The position numbers were made by a program, and so were the translations under genes. A model generated the notes under the pieces. That model did no database searches, was not told the origin of the DNA, and worked only from the letters and a program-made list of their open reading frames with translations. Of a stretch of DNA of 64,000 bases, positions 34,071 through 42,921 are shown piece by piece. This DNA comes from Candidatus Paracaedibacteraceae bacterium. Its GTDB lineage: Bacteria; Pseudomonadota; Alphaproteobacteria; Paracaedibacterales; Paracaedibacteraceae. How positions within the stretch are numbered: the stretch's first letter is position 1; the number at the start of each line of letters is the position of its first letter. The stretch covers positions 62,001-126,000 of the forward strand of contig JAHBYH010000004.1 in assembly GCA_019636055.1 (NCBI GenBank). The letters run 5' to 3'.

Positions 34071-36170
34071 ATGGCAGCACCAGCAATAACAACAGGAATT
34101 GATTTTGCTAGCTTAACAAAGCGAACGGATATCGCCTTTGCTTTGGGGTTAATTGCTGTTTTGATTCTCTTATTTATGCCTGTTTCGACTATCTTGCTCG
34201 ATATGTCGCTGGCATTATCCATTCTCTTTTCCATTATGATTTTATTTACTGCATTATTCATTGAAAAACCCCTTGAATTTAGTTCATTTCCAACAATTCT
34301 GTTGGTCTCTACAATGATTCGTCTAGCCTTAGATGTGGCGGCAACTCGTATGATCTTGACTCATGGACATGAAGGATCCCATTCGGCTGGTAAAGTTATC
34401 GAAGCCTTTGGTCGATTCTTGATGGGGGGAAATTTCGTTATTGGAATCATCGTTTTTGCCATTTTGATTATCGTGAACTTTGTGGTTATTACCAAAGGTT
34501 CCGGGCGTATTGCTGAAGTATCTGCAAGGTTTAGCTTAGATGCAATGCCGGGTAAGCAAATGGCTGTTGATGCGGACTTGAGTGCAGGTCTTATCGATGA
34601 AGGTGAAGCTAAAAAACGTCGTAAATTGCTGGAGGATGAAAGCAATTTTTATGGATCGATGGATGGTGCGGCCAAGTTTGTGCGTGGCGATGCCATTGCT
34701 GCCCTTTTGATTACATTCATCAATATTATTGGTGGCATTATTATTGGTGTTGGGCAAATGGATCTTAGCTTTTCCGAGGCTTTGAAGACCTATACAATTT
34801 TGACGGTTGGTGACGGTTTAGTTTCACAAGTTCCTGCTCTAATTGTTTCGACTGCTGCCGGTATGTTGGTTTCTAAAGCAGGTGTTGAAGGATCAGCGGA
34901 TAAGGCGTTAATTGCTCAATTAAGTGCGAATCCGACTGTGCTTGGGTTAAGTGCGTTTATTATGTTTGTTCTTGCTGTAACACCAGGCATGCCGGGGTTG
35001 CCGTTCTTCATTCTGACATTGGGATGTGGTGTCGGTGCTTGGCGTGTGACTGAGCGTCAGAAAAAAGAGCTTGTTGAATCCCAGATTGCGGCAGTTGAAA
35101 AGGAAAAAGCGGGCGAAGAGCAGGTATCAATCGGTGAAGAAGCAAAAATTACACCAGGTCATATTGATCATTTGCGGATCGAAATTGGTTATGGGCTTCT
35201 TAATCTTTTGAATGGGGAGCGTGGTACAAAACTGACTGATCAAATCAAGAGTTTACGCAAACAGCTTGCCCAAGAGGTTGGTTTTGTCTTACCGTCTGTT
35301 CGCATTCAGGATAATCTGCAAGTAGATGGTATGTCTTATGTGATCCGCGTTAAAGAACTTGAGGCAGGGCGGGGTGAATTGCGTCCGGATCACCTGTTGG
35401 TGATGAGTCCAAGTGGTCATGATATACTTGTTGAAGGTGAAGCAACGGTTGAACCAACGTTTGGTTTGCCAGCGCGATGGATACGTGAAGACAAACGGGC
35501 AGAGGCGGAACGTCAAGGACTTACTGTTGTTGATGCAGCAACCGTTATGACAACGCATCTTACGGAAATCGTTAAAGATAATCTGGCTGAATTACTCACT
35601 TATGTTGAAACGCAAAAGATGTTGGATGAGTTGGGGGATACTTATAAAAAGCTTCTTAATGACTTGATTCCATCGCAAATTAGTCTTGGCGGTATTCAGC
35701 GAATCCTCCAGAATCTAGTCAGTGAACGGGTTAGTATCCGTGATTTGGCAACGATTATTGAGGCAATCTCTGAAGGATGTGGGTATTCACGAAATGTATC
35801 TGTTATAACAGAACATGTGCGCCAACGTTTGGCTCGACAAATTACGCATAGTAATTTAGATGAGCACGGAATTCTGAAAATTGTACCGTTGACCGTTAAG
35901 TGGGATCAGGCAATGAATGATGCCTTGATCGGAGAGGGTGAAGTCAGGCAGCTTGCTTTGTCCCCTAGTCAGATTCAAGAATTCATCAATGATTTTAAAG
36001 CAACATTTGATCGGATTGCTATGACAGGCGATCCTGCCGTTCTGGTTGTTAATCCAACATTAAGACCGTTCGTCAGGGCGATTATTGAACGTGTCCGTCC
36101 GTCAGTTATGGTTATGGGGCAGAACGAAATCCACCCCAGCGCCAAAATCGAAAATGTTGGCCAAGTATAA
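34071..36170 (+). CDS. flhA: Flagellar export gate protein FlhA
   Basis: FlhA is the large export-gate subunit of the flagellar type III apparatus. The 699-residue protein has eight predicted membrane helices in its first half (about 20-320). These include the FHIPEP-region sequence GRIAEVSARFSLDAMPGKQMAVDADL (cytoplasmic loop with conserved charged residues). A linker and a soluble C-terminal domain follow, which binds chaperone-substrate complexes. The start follows GGGG with a 10-base gap. It ends the flagellar block here; flhB, fliP, fliQ and fliR are not in the window. Confidence 0.95.
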   Translation: MAAPAITTGIDFASLTKRTDIAFALGLIAVLILLFMPVSTILLDMSLALSILFSIMILFTALFIEKPLEFSSFPTILLVSTMIRLALDVAATRMILTHGHEGSHSAGKVIEAFGRFLMGGNFVIGIIVFAILIIVNFVVITKGSGRIAEVSARFSLDAMPGKQMAVDADLSAGLIDEGEAKKRRKLLEDESNFYGSMDGAAKFVRGDAIAALLITFINIIGGIIIGVGQMDLSFSEALKTYTILTVGDGLVSQVPALIVSTAAGMLVSKAGVEGSADKALIAQLSANPTVLGLSAFIMFVLAVTPGMPGLPFFILTLGCGVGAWRVTERQKKELVESQIAAVEKEKAGEEQVSIGEEAKITPGHIDHLRIEIGYGLLNLLNGERGTKLTDQIKSLRKQLAQEVGFVLPSVRIQDNLQVDGMSYVIRVKELEAGRGELRPDHLLVMSPSGHDILVEGEATVEPTFGLPARWIREDKRAEAERQGLTVVDAATVMTTHLTEIVKDNLAELLTYVETQKMLDELGDTYKKLLNDLIPSQISLGGIQRILQNLVSERVSIRDLATIIEAISEGCGYSRNVSVITEHVRQRLARQITHSNLDEHGILKIVPLTVKWDQAMNDALIGEGEVRQLALSPSQIQEFINDFKATFDRIAMTGDPAVLVVNPTLRPFVRAIIERVRPSVMVMGQNEIHPSAKIENVGQV

Positions 36171-36175
36171 TCAAA

Positions 36176-36658
36176 TTAATTAGGCTCACCAAGATTAAGT
36201 TGAGGATGGTTATCTGATTCTGTACCTAATAGGTGTGATGGCGTATCATCTGTGTCAACATCTTGCGCTGCTTGCAAGCTTGGGTTCCCTAAAATTAGTT
36301 TTAAGGGGTCTGTATTCGCTCCGATAACAACCTTCCTATTGGAAAGTTTGTTAAAGAAGATGTGTGTTCCTGGCACAACCATGCCACTGTCTATATGTAT
36401 TTTGTCCGGATGCCAGTATACAATCGTTCCTAAATCGTCTGTTTTATCTTTTGGTGTTGCTATAATCTTAACGTTGACGCCAAGGTGAGAAGAAAAAGTC
36501 CGATCAAAACTATTTGCATTGCCTTCTATAACACCTTGAAATAGATCGGCAGATTGCTCATTTGATGGTGGTATTGGGATGATTTGACCGGGAGTATCGG
36601 CTGCATAACTGGTTGACATTATAATAGCTGATATCGCTAATATATTTTTTAAATACAT
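36176..36658 (-). CDS. Small exported protein of unknown function
   Basis: The ATG at 36658, preceded by AGGAGAT, gives a 160-residue product with a clear signal peptide (MYLKNILAISAIIMSTSYAA). A longer frame starting upstream would bury this signal and lacks a ribosome-binding site. The mature protein is acidic at its C-terminus, with no cysteine and no recognised domain. It contains GTIVYWHPDKIHIDSGMVV and TDPLKLILGNPS. It converges with flhA, leaving 5 bp between the two stop codons. Confidence 0.6.
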   Translation of the reverse strand: MYLKNILAISAIIMSTSYAADTPGQIIPIPPSNEQSADLFQGVIEGNANSFDRTFSSHLGVNVKIIATPKDKTDDLGTIVYWHPDKIHIDSGMVVPGTHIFFNKLSNRKVVIGANTDPLKLILGNPSLQAAQDVDTDDTPSHLLGTESDNHPQLNLGEPN

Positions 36659-36808
36659 GTTGATCTCCTGTATTAATTTAAAGGTTTTACTTACTCTCTT
36701 TAATGCTGCAACAACTGCTTTTTCTTGAGTAATCAGTTGAGACAAAACACCTTGGTGGCATCCGTATGAACTCTTGCTCCTGATGGTTTGCTAGAGATTA
36801 AGATAAAG

Positions 36809-37225
36809 CTAATAACTTAAGATATGCTTAAAACCACTTTTAATTTTCTGAACTAATAGGTTAAGATCTTGTTCGGAATAATCTTTAGAGATGGTATTCC
36901 ATACAGGGTTAGGCCAAGCAGGGTCAGTGGTATAGCGGGCAATAATATGGATGTGCATTTGTGGAACAACGTTGCCAAGTGTTGCGATATTAAGTTTGTT
37001 TGGGGAAAAAATGCGTTGCATAATTTGGGAAGCCTGATTTATTTCAGACATGAGCAGGTGCTGGTCAGAAGAGGATAGATCTGTTATTTCAATGCAATGC
37101 TCAGTTTTTGGAATTAACAGGATCCATGGGAAAGCTGCATTATGGGACAGTCGTACCTGACATAAAGATAGGTCGCAAACAAACGATGATGTGTTTTCAA
37201 GACGTGGATCAAGTTTCATGCGCAT
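36809..37225 (-). CDS. HIT-family nucleotide-binding protein
   Basis: The 138-residue protein has the histidine triad segment QMHIHIIARY, where H-x-H-x positions hold the catalytic histidines, and the LIPKTEHCIEITDL strand region. The tail TDPAWPNPVW is typical of an alphaproteobacterial HIT group. HIT proteins hydrolyse nucleoside phosphoramidates or dinucleotides; the substrate here is unknown. ATG 37225 or the in-frame ATG six bases later could be the start. It is divergent from tRNA-Arg. Confidence 0.85.
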   Translation of the reverse strand: MRMKLDPRLENTSSFVCDLSLCQVRLSHNAAFPWILLIPKTEHCIEITDLSSSDQHLLMSEINQASQIMQRIFSPNKLNIATLGNVVPQMHIHIIARYTTDPAWPNPVWNTISKDYSEQDLNLLVQKIKSGFKHILSY

Positions 37226-37322
37226 AGTATGATATAGATTTTCACAGATGACAACTATGAAAATACTTGCGTTGGACGATCAATTTGTTTAATTATAGAA
37301 AGTGATATATTTTATAATATGT

Positions 37323-37399
37323 GCGCCCATAGCTCAGCTGGATAGAGCAACGGCCTTCTAAGCCGCAGGTCGGGGGTTCGAATCCTCCTGGGCGCGCCA
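37323..37399 (+). tRNA. tRNA-Arg (UCU)
   Basis: A full cloverleaf is visible. GCGCCCA pairs with TGGGCGC, followed by discriminator G and encoded CCA. The D arm is GCTCAGCTGGATAGAGC. The anticodon stem ACGGC/GCCGC has loop CTTCTAA, giving anticodon TCT. The T arm contains GGTTCGAATCC. Confidence 0.95.
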
Positions 37400-37428
37400 A
37401 AACTATTTACTAGAATTTGTGAGGATCC

Positions 37429-37824
37429 ATGGCCCGCGTAACAGTTGAAGATTGCGTTGAAGTTGTCCCTAATCGATTTGAGCTTGTGATGCTCGCGGCG
37501 CGTCGTGCGCGCGAATTATCTGCAGGTTCTTCTATGACCATCGAGCGCAAGAATGATCGCAATCCTGTTGTGGCTTTGCGTGAAATTGCAGAACAGACAG
37601 TTTCCGTTGATCATCTGCAAGATAGTCTTGTTCGTTCACTGCAACGTGTATCATTTTCTGATGCAAGTGATGAAGAACTTGAAAACGAATTTATGGATGC
37701 GATCAGTGGTTCCCTCGATTCGATGGACGATGATGAAGACGATGATATTGTAACATCTCAAATGTTAGAAGCTGATGTTGAATCACAATTAAACGTTTCA
37801 GAAGGCGAAGAAAATTTAGATTAA
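37429..37824 (+). CDS. rpoZ: RNA polymerase omega subunit
   Basis: Omega helps assemble RNA polymerase by binding the beta-prime subunit. The 131-residue protein has the family core [33 protein letters not shown], then [10 protein letters not shown]. The C-terminal 60 residues are a long acidic tail ([11 protein letters not shown]), seen in several alphaproteobacteria. A strong terminator lies 24 bases after the stop. It follows tRNA-Arg with 29 bp between them. A spoT gene, a common partner, is not present. Confidence 0.93.
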   Translation: MARVTVEDCVEVVPNRFELVMLAARRARELSAGSSMTIERKNDRNPVVALREIAEQTVSVDHLQDSLVRSLQRVSFSDASDEELENEFMDAISGSLDSMDDDEDDDIVTSQMLEADVESQLNVSEGEENLD

Positions 37825-37847
37825 TTTCTCTGTTCAGAGCTGTATTT

Positions 37848-37876
37848 AAGCCCAGAGTATTCTGGGCTTTTTTATT
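37848..37876 (+). terminator. Rho-independent terminator of rpoZ
   Basis: AAGCCCAGA pairs perfectly with TCTGGGCTT around a GTAT loop and is followed by a T-run. The position 24 bp after the rpoZ stop is right. Confidence 0.9.
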
Positions 37877-37972
37877 ATTGTGTACATAGTCGCTTGTGCT
37901 GATTCACTTTTCTCTCTCCCAAGGGGAACCGCCCTTACCCCTTTTAAGAGGAGATTCATTTGCAGGCAAAGG

Positions 37973-40351
37973 CTATTGTAGTTCTGCAGAGGATTCTTTT
38001 GCCGAGAAATCTTTTTCCACCCATTGAATGGGTTTTAAACGCTCGATAAGAGCTTCTTTCAAGACTTCATCCGCCGCAGACACAGGAATAATTGATATAC
38101 CGGCTTTGACATTATCAGGGATTTCTTCTAAATCCTTTTCATTATCTACAGGAATCAATACTTTCTTAATACCACCGCGATGTGCCGCCAGAAGTTTTTC
38201 TTTCAGGCCCCCGATTTGCAAAACGCGACCACGAAGCGTGATTTCACCTGTCATAGCAATGTCTTTGCGAACAGGAATGCCTGTTAGCGCAGAGACAATT
38301 GACGTGCACATGGCAACACCCGCTGAGGGGCCATCTTTTGGAATAGCACCTTCGGGAACATGGATATGGATATCTCGGCGTTCAAATAAGGCTGGGTCTA
38401 TGCCAAAGCGCGGTGCTTGAGAACGAATATAGCTGACAGCAGCCTGAATGGATTCCTGCATGACATCACCCAGTTTACCCGTTATCATCGTTTTTCCTTT
38501 GCCCGGAACAACGACAGCTTCAATGGTCAATAGATCGCCGCCAACTTCTGTCCATGCAAGACCGGTTGTGGCGCCTACGGAATCTTGTTCTTCTGCTTGA
38601 CCATAATGAAATTTAGGTGCGCCTGCATATTTGTGCAGGTTTTTACTGGTCAGATGTACTGTTTTGACTTTATCAACGAGTATTTCTTTAATGGCTTTGC
38701 GAGAAAGATTCGCAATTTCGCGCTCTAAGTTACGAACACCGGATTCGCGGGTGTATAGACGAACGAGATCGCGCAAAACATCATCATCAATAGTCAATTC
38801 ACCTGATTTTAATCCATGAATTTCCATCTCTTTAGGAACTAAATGTTGCTTGGCGATTTGAATTTTTTCGTCTTCAGTATACCCTGGTAAACGAATGATT
38901 TCCATACGATCAAGCAAAGGCTGTGACATTTTTAGGGTATTCGCCGTTGTCACAAACATAACATCGGATAAATCATAATCAACTTCAAGATAGTGATCGT
39001 TGAATGTACTATTTTGTTCCGGGTCTAAGACTTCTAATAAAGCAGAAGCGGGGTCGCCTCTCCAGTCAGCACCCATTTTGTCAATTTCATCCAAAAGAAA
39101 TAGAGGATTGCTTGATTTTGCTTTTTTCATCCCCTGAACAATTTTCCCGGGCATGGAACCAATATAGGTTCGTCTGTGGCCACGGATTTCAGCTTCATCT
39201 TTAACACCACCAAGGGCGACACGAATAAAATGTCTGCCTGTGGCTTGAGCGATGGATTTTCCTAACGATGTTTTTCCGACACCCGGAGGGCCGACTAAGC
39301 ATAAGATTTGTCCGCGCACGCGTCCAACACGGGCCTGTACTGCCAGATATTCGAGAATGCGTTCTTTGACTTTATCTAAGCCAAAGTGATCCCGATCTAA
39401 GATTTTACGAGCTTCAACAAGATCCTTTTTAACACGTGTTGCCTGTTTCCACGGAATTGTCAGCATCCAATCGAGGTAGTTTCGGATCACTGTTGCTTCG
39501 GCTGACATGGGATTCATGGCGCGTAGCTTTTTCATTTCGGAAACACATTTTTCGTTGGCTTCTTTGCTGAGTTTTGTTTTTCGAATCTTTTGTTCAAACT
39601 CAGATAATTCATCCTTAGCTTCTTCGTTATCATTAAGCTCTTTCTGGATGGCTTTCATTTGTTCGTTTAGGTAATAATCGCGCTGAGTCTTTTCCATTTG
39701 CTTTTTAACGCGCGTGCGAATGCGTTTTTCAACTTGCATGACGCTAATTTCGCCTTCGATCATAATCAGCAATTCTTCTAAACGATCACCAGCATTAGCC
39801 ATTTCTAAGAGAGATTGCTTTTCAGAGATTTTAAGCGACAAGTAGGATGCAACTGTGTCTGCGAGTTTAGCAGGGTCCTCAATTTGATTGATGGTGACCA
39901 AAACATCGGGCGGGATCTTTTTGTTGAGTTTGATGTATTGTTCGAATTGTGTTATTAGACTCCGCGTGATTGCCTCAATTTCCTCATCGGTCTTATCATC
40001 ATCGTCAGATAATAATTCTGCATAGGCTTCGAAATATTCCTCATTGTCGGAAAATTTTGTCAGACGAACGCGTTGTGTTCCCTCGACCAAGACTTTTACT
40101 GTCCCATCGGGGAGCTTTAAAAGCTGAAGGATATTGCCAACTGTCCCGACTGTGTATAGATCTGTCGTGCTTGGATCATCTAAGGCCGGGTTCTTTTGCG
40201 TCACAAGTAAGATCTGTTTATCTTGACCGCGCATGACATCTTCGAGAGCACGAACAGATTTCTCTCGACCAACGAAGAGAGGAACAATCATGTGTGGAAA
40301 TACAACAATATCTCTGAGCGGTAGGACTGGATACTTCACGCCTTCATTCAT
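37973..40351 (-). CDS. lon: ATP-dependent protease Lon
   Basis: Lon degrades damaged and regulatory proteins in the cytosol. The 792-residue protein has the N-terminal substrate domain ([22 protein letters not shown]) and a coiled linker. The AAA+ domain has [13 protein letters not shown] and [11 protein letters not shown], and the protease domain has the catalytic serine in [10 protein letters not shown] and a lysine near the C-terminus. It lies 23 bp downstream of clpX on the same strand. Confidence 0.97.
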   Translation of the reverse strand: MNEGVKYPVLPLRDIVVFPHMIVPLFVGREKSVRALEDVMRGQDKQILLVTQKNPALDDPSTTDLYTVGTVGNILQLLKLPDGTVKVLVEGTQRVRLTKFSDNEEYFEAYAELLSDDDDKTDEEIEAITRSLITQFEQYIKLNKKIPPDVLVTINQIEDPAKLADTVASYLSLKISEKQSLLEMANAGDRLEELLIMIEGEISVMQVEKRIRTRVKKQMEKTQRDYYLNEQMKAIQKELNDNEEAKDELSEFEQKIRKTKLSKEANEKCVSEMKKLRAMNPMSAEATVIRNYLDWMLTIPWKQATRVKKDLVEARKILDRDHFGLDKVKERILEYLAVQARVGRVRGQILCLVGPPGVGKTSLGKSIAQATGRHFIRVALGGVKDEAEIRGHRRTYIGSMPGKIVQGMKKAKSSNPLFLLDEIDKMGADWRGDPASALLEVLDPEQNSTFNDHYLEVDYDLSDVMFVTTANTLKMSQPLLDRMEIIRLPGYTEDEKIQIAKQHLVPKEMEIHGLKSGELTIDDDVLRDLVRLYTRESGVRNLEREIANLSRKAIKEILVDKVKTVHLTSKNLHKYAGAPKFHYGQAEEQDSVGATTGLAWTEVGGDLLTIEAVVVPGKGKTMITGKLGDVMQESIQAAVSYIRSQAPRFGIDPALFERRDIHIHVPEGAIPKDGPSAGVAMCTSIVSALTGIPVRKDIAMTGEITLRGRVLQIGGLKEKLLAAHRGGIKKVLIPVDNEKDLEEIPDNVKAGISIIPVSAADEVLKEALIERLKPIQWVEKDFSAKESSAELQ

Positions 40352-40374
40352 CTGTATTTTTCACCTTGTTATAT

Positions 40375-41646
40375 TTAGTTGTCTGATCCTGTTTTATCAG
40401 CAGGACGTTTTTTTGAAATTGACTTTAAAGGTTGCCCTTTACCTTCGATAACTTCTTTATTGATAACAATCTCTTCAACATTTTCATAGGATGGAAGCTC
40501 GAACATTGTGTCAAGTAAAACGCTCTCAAGGATTGATCTCAACCCACGAGCGCCTGTCTTGCGTTCAATCGCTTTTTCTGCAATAGCGTGCAAAGCATCA
40601 TCTGAAAAACTGAGTTTTACATCTTCCATCTCAAATAAACGTTGGTATTGTTTGACAAGGGCATTCTTTGGTTTTGTTAAGATTTCAACTAGAACATCAG
40701 AGGTAAGATCAGTCAGCGTTGCGATAATGGGTAGGCGACCAATAAACTCTGGGATCAAACCAAATTTCAATAGGTCTTCCGGCTCTAAATCTTGTAAGAT
40801 TTGGCCCGGAGTACGATCATCTGGGCCACGAACATCGGCGCCAAATCCAATAGCAACACCTTTACCTCGGCTAGCAATAATGCGGTCAATCCCTGCGAAT
40901 GCGCCACCGCAAATGAATAGGATATTTGTTGTGTCAACTTGCAAAAATTCTTGTTGTGGATGTTTGCGCCCACCTTGAGGCGGAACAGAGGCAACCGTTC
41001 CTTCCATGATTTTGAGGAGAGCTTGTTGAACGCCTTCGCCAGAAACGTCACGTGTAATGGACGGATTGTCCGATTTTCTGGAAATCTTATCAACTTCGTC
41101 AATGTAAACGATACCGCGCTGGGCGCGTTCCACATTGTAATCAGCCGCTTGCAAGAGTCGTAAAATGATGTTTTCAACATCTTCACCAACATAGCCAGCC
41201 TCGGTCAATGTCGTTGCATCAGCCATGGTAAAGGGAACATCAATAATACGGGCAAGTGTTTGTGCGAGGAGGGTCTTACCGCTACCGGTAGGACCAACAA
41301 GCAAAATATTTGACTTTGCGATTTCAATGTCGGCATTTTTGCCACCGTTGTTAAGGCGCTTATAATGGTTGTGAACAGCAACAGACAGAACTTTTTTGGC
41401 TTGTTCTTGTCCGATGACGTAATCATCAAGGACTTTGCTGATTTCCATCGGGGACGGGACACCATCTGTATCTTTAGAAAAATTGGTGCGGGATTCTTCA
41501 CGAATAATATCGGTACAAAGCTCAACACATTCATCACAAATGAAGACGGTCGGTCCGGCAATTAATTTGCGAACTTCATGTTGGCTTTTACCACAAAAAG
41601 AACAATACAGTGTGTTCTTTACATCTGTTCCGGTGGTTTTACTCAT
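40375..41646 (-). CDS. clpX: ClpX unfoldase
   Basis: ClpX unfolds tagged proteins and feeds them to ClpP. The 423-residue protein has the N-terminal zinc-binding domain ([14 protein letters not shown] then CDECVELC), Walker [13 protein letters not shown], Walker [12 protein letters not shown], the pore loop GYVGEDVEN and the IGF-type loop region that docks ClpP. In most alphaproteobacteria clpP comes directly before clpX. Here the 407 bp upstream hold only a repeat and no clpP, so that gene must lie elsewhere. The gene precedes lon. Confidence 0.97.
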   Translation of the reverse strand: MSKTTGTDVKNTLYCSFCGKSQHEVRKLIAGPTVFICDECVELCTDIIREESRTNFSKDTDGVPSPMEISKVLDDYVIGQEQAKKVLSVAVHNHYKRLNNGGKNADIEIAKSNILLVGPTGSGKTLLAQTLARIIDVPFTMADATTLTEAGYVGEDVENIILRLLQAADYNVERAQRGIVYIDEVDKISRKSDNPSITRDVSGEGVQQALLKIMEGTVASVPPQGGRKHPQQEFLQVDTTNILFICGGAFAGIDRIIASRGKGVAIGFGADVRGPDDRTPGQILQDLEPEDLLKFGLIPEFIGRLPIIATLTDLTSDVLVEILTKPKNALVKQYQRLFEMEDVKLSFSDDALHAIAEKAIERKTGARGLRSILESVLLDTMFELPSYENVEEIVINKEVIEGKGQPLKSISKKRPADKTGSDN

Positions 41647-42053
41647 TTGCGACTCCTAAACTTGCACCTGTGAAAAAACAACAGGTTCTCTATAATTTTA
41701 AGTATGGACAGTAAAGCCTAAAAAACCGTTAAACAAATTTGATTATATAACCGAGTTTTTATAAATCTGCTAGCAAAACAGCGTCACTCTCGTACTGACC
41801 GTACGTGTCGTTCCTCGTTTTTATAGCCGAATTAAAATAGTCTAGCTATATCTTTAATGGTTTCTAGTCTCTTACTTTGCCAGAAAGCCCAGTGGATGCC
41901 AAGCTCTTTTGGGTGCCATATCTCATTTTATCTTGAGTTCAAGGATGATGTCACTGCAAAAAATTGTTTCTTCGATAAAAAAGTTACTTATTAACAAGAT
42001 GTTAAGGAGTTCAGTTTAGATTATATGGTATCGATAATTGTGAGGATAAGGTC
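41647..42053. other. Gap upstream of clpX, repeat and leader sequence
   Basis: This 407-bp divergent region carries the B2 repeat and no credible gene. The expected neighbour clpP is missing. The right end should contain the promoter of the exported pair at 42054; AAGGAG at about 42004-42009 is too far from any start to be a ribosome-binding site for it, and GAGGATAAGG at 42041-42050 serves that start. Confidence 0.5.
41744..41851. repeat. Palindromic intergenic repeat, copy B2
   Basis: This is the second copy of the element at 3350-3457, with the same length, the same inverted ends (TATA-CCGAG to AGCTATA) and the same core GCAAAACAGCGTCACTCTCGT with ACGTGTCGTTCCTCG. The hairpin bases differ in a compensating way between copies (GTGTACAC in B1, CGTACG in B2). 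Confidence 0.55.
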
Positions 42054-42428
42054 ATGCGTAAATATAGTGTTGCCATCGCGTTATTAGGGGTTGCTAGTGC
42101 GAGATGTCCAGATATTGGGCCTGATGCCTTTGCTGATATCTTGCGCAATCATGCACAAATAACGGTTTTTGGTGGGACTGATTATCATGTCGAAAACCGC
42201 AAAATCCCAGACTTTGCCGTTGAATCGACAAAAAAACCTAGGATTTCAGTTCGTAAGAATGGACGTGAATGCCATTATACTCGCAAGATCGGTAAAATCG
42301 TTTTCGGATCCTTTACTTTAGTAAAGAAACAACGAAATAAAATGGTGATTGTGGAAAGAGACCGCCCGGATGTTGTTATTATTGAGGAAGGTCATCGCCA
42401 CCATCATCGTCATTACCGTCATCGGTAG
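42054..42428 (+). CDS. Small exported His-rich protein, paralogue 1
   Basis: The 124-residue protein starts with a short signal-like sequence (MRKYSVAIALLGVASA). It then has a compact domain with two cysteines (CPDIGPDAFADIL and ECHYTRKIGK), a FGSFTLVKK segment, and a strongly histidine- and arginine-rich tail (HRHHHRHYRHR). The next gene encodes a clear paralogue. The tail might bind metal or nucleic acid. I know of no family. It follows GAGGATAAGG, a good ribosome-binding site. Confidence 0.65.
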   Translation: MRKYSVAIALLGVASARCPDIGPDAFADILRNHAQITVFGGTDYHVENRKIPDFAVESTKKPRISVRKNGRECHYTRKIGKIVFGSFTLVKKQRNKMVIVERDRPDVVIIEEGHRHHHRHYRHR

Positions 42429-42439
42429 GGAGGTTGTCC

Positions 42440-42769
42440 ATGCGTTATGTGTTATTAACCGTTTGTCTTCTTGGGTTTGCCGAGGCAAAGTGTCCTAAGT
42501 TCGATCCTGATGAATTCAGGGAAATTCTGAATAACGATCATCGTAAGATCGTCTATGGTGAAAAAGAGTATCGGATCAAAAATCGTAAACCCGTTAAGCA
42601 TGGGATAGAATCAACAAAATTACCTAAGGTTTATATCCGTTATCACAAAGGGATATGTAAATATACCCGAATGATTGGGAAAAAATGGTTTGGTTCATTC
42701 GAATTAAAGCACGAACGTAAGAAACATCATAAACATAAGAAACACAAAAAAGTAATTATCGTAGATTAG
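42440..42769 (+). CDS. Small exported Lys/His-rich protein, paralogue 2
   Basis: The 109-residue paralogue starts at ATG 42440, after GGGAGG, with a signal-like MRYVLLTVCLLGFAEA. It keeps both cysteines (KCPKFDPDEFREIL and ICKYTRMIGKKWFGSFEL), the GIESTKLPK segment that matches VESTKKPR in its neighbour, and a basic tail rich in lysine and histidine (KKHHKHKKHKK). The two genes are 11 bp apart and should be one operon. Duplication followed by divergence is clear; function is unknown. Confidence 0.65.
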   Translation: MRYVLLTVCLLGFAEAKCPKFDPDEFREILNNDHRKIVYGEKEYRIKNRKPVKHGIESTKLPKVYIRYHKGICKYTRMIGKKWFGSFELKHERKKHHKHKKHKKVIIVD

Positions 42770-42799
42770 ACGGATAATCTCAGGTACAGTATACTTAAG

Positions 42800-42903
42800 C
42801 TATTCTATTTGAACTTGGAAGTTCGTCCCATCGTCGCCCTTGTGCTCATTGTACACGTCGATTTTCATTCCTGCTTCTAAATCAACTTGAACAGCTATAC
42901 CCA
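42800..42903. repeat. Palindromic intergenic repeat, type C
   Basis: Imperfect inverted ends (AGCTATTCTATTTGAACTTGG against AAATCAACTTGAACAGCTAT) flank a core TCGTCGCC-TTGTG-CTCAT-TGTACACGTCG. The core resembles that of the B repeats. It lies between the exported pair and comEC, just before the comEC start. Confidence 0.45.
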
Positions 42904-42921
42904 CTAAAAAATGTACTAGCG

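Noticed and set aside
36659..36745. Upstream start for the exported protein at 36176
   Set aside because: It would place 29 residues before a clear signal peptide, while AGGAGAT sits exactly before the ATG at 36658.
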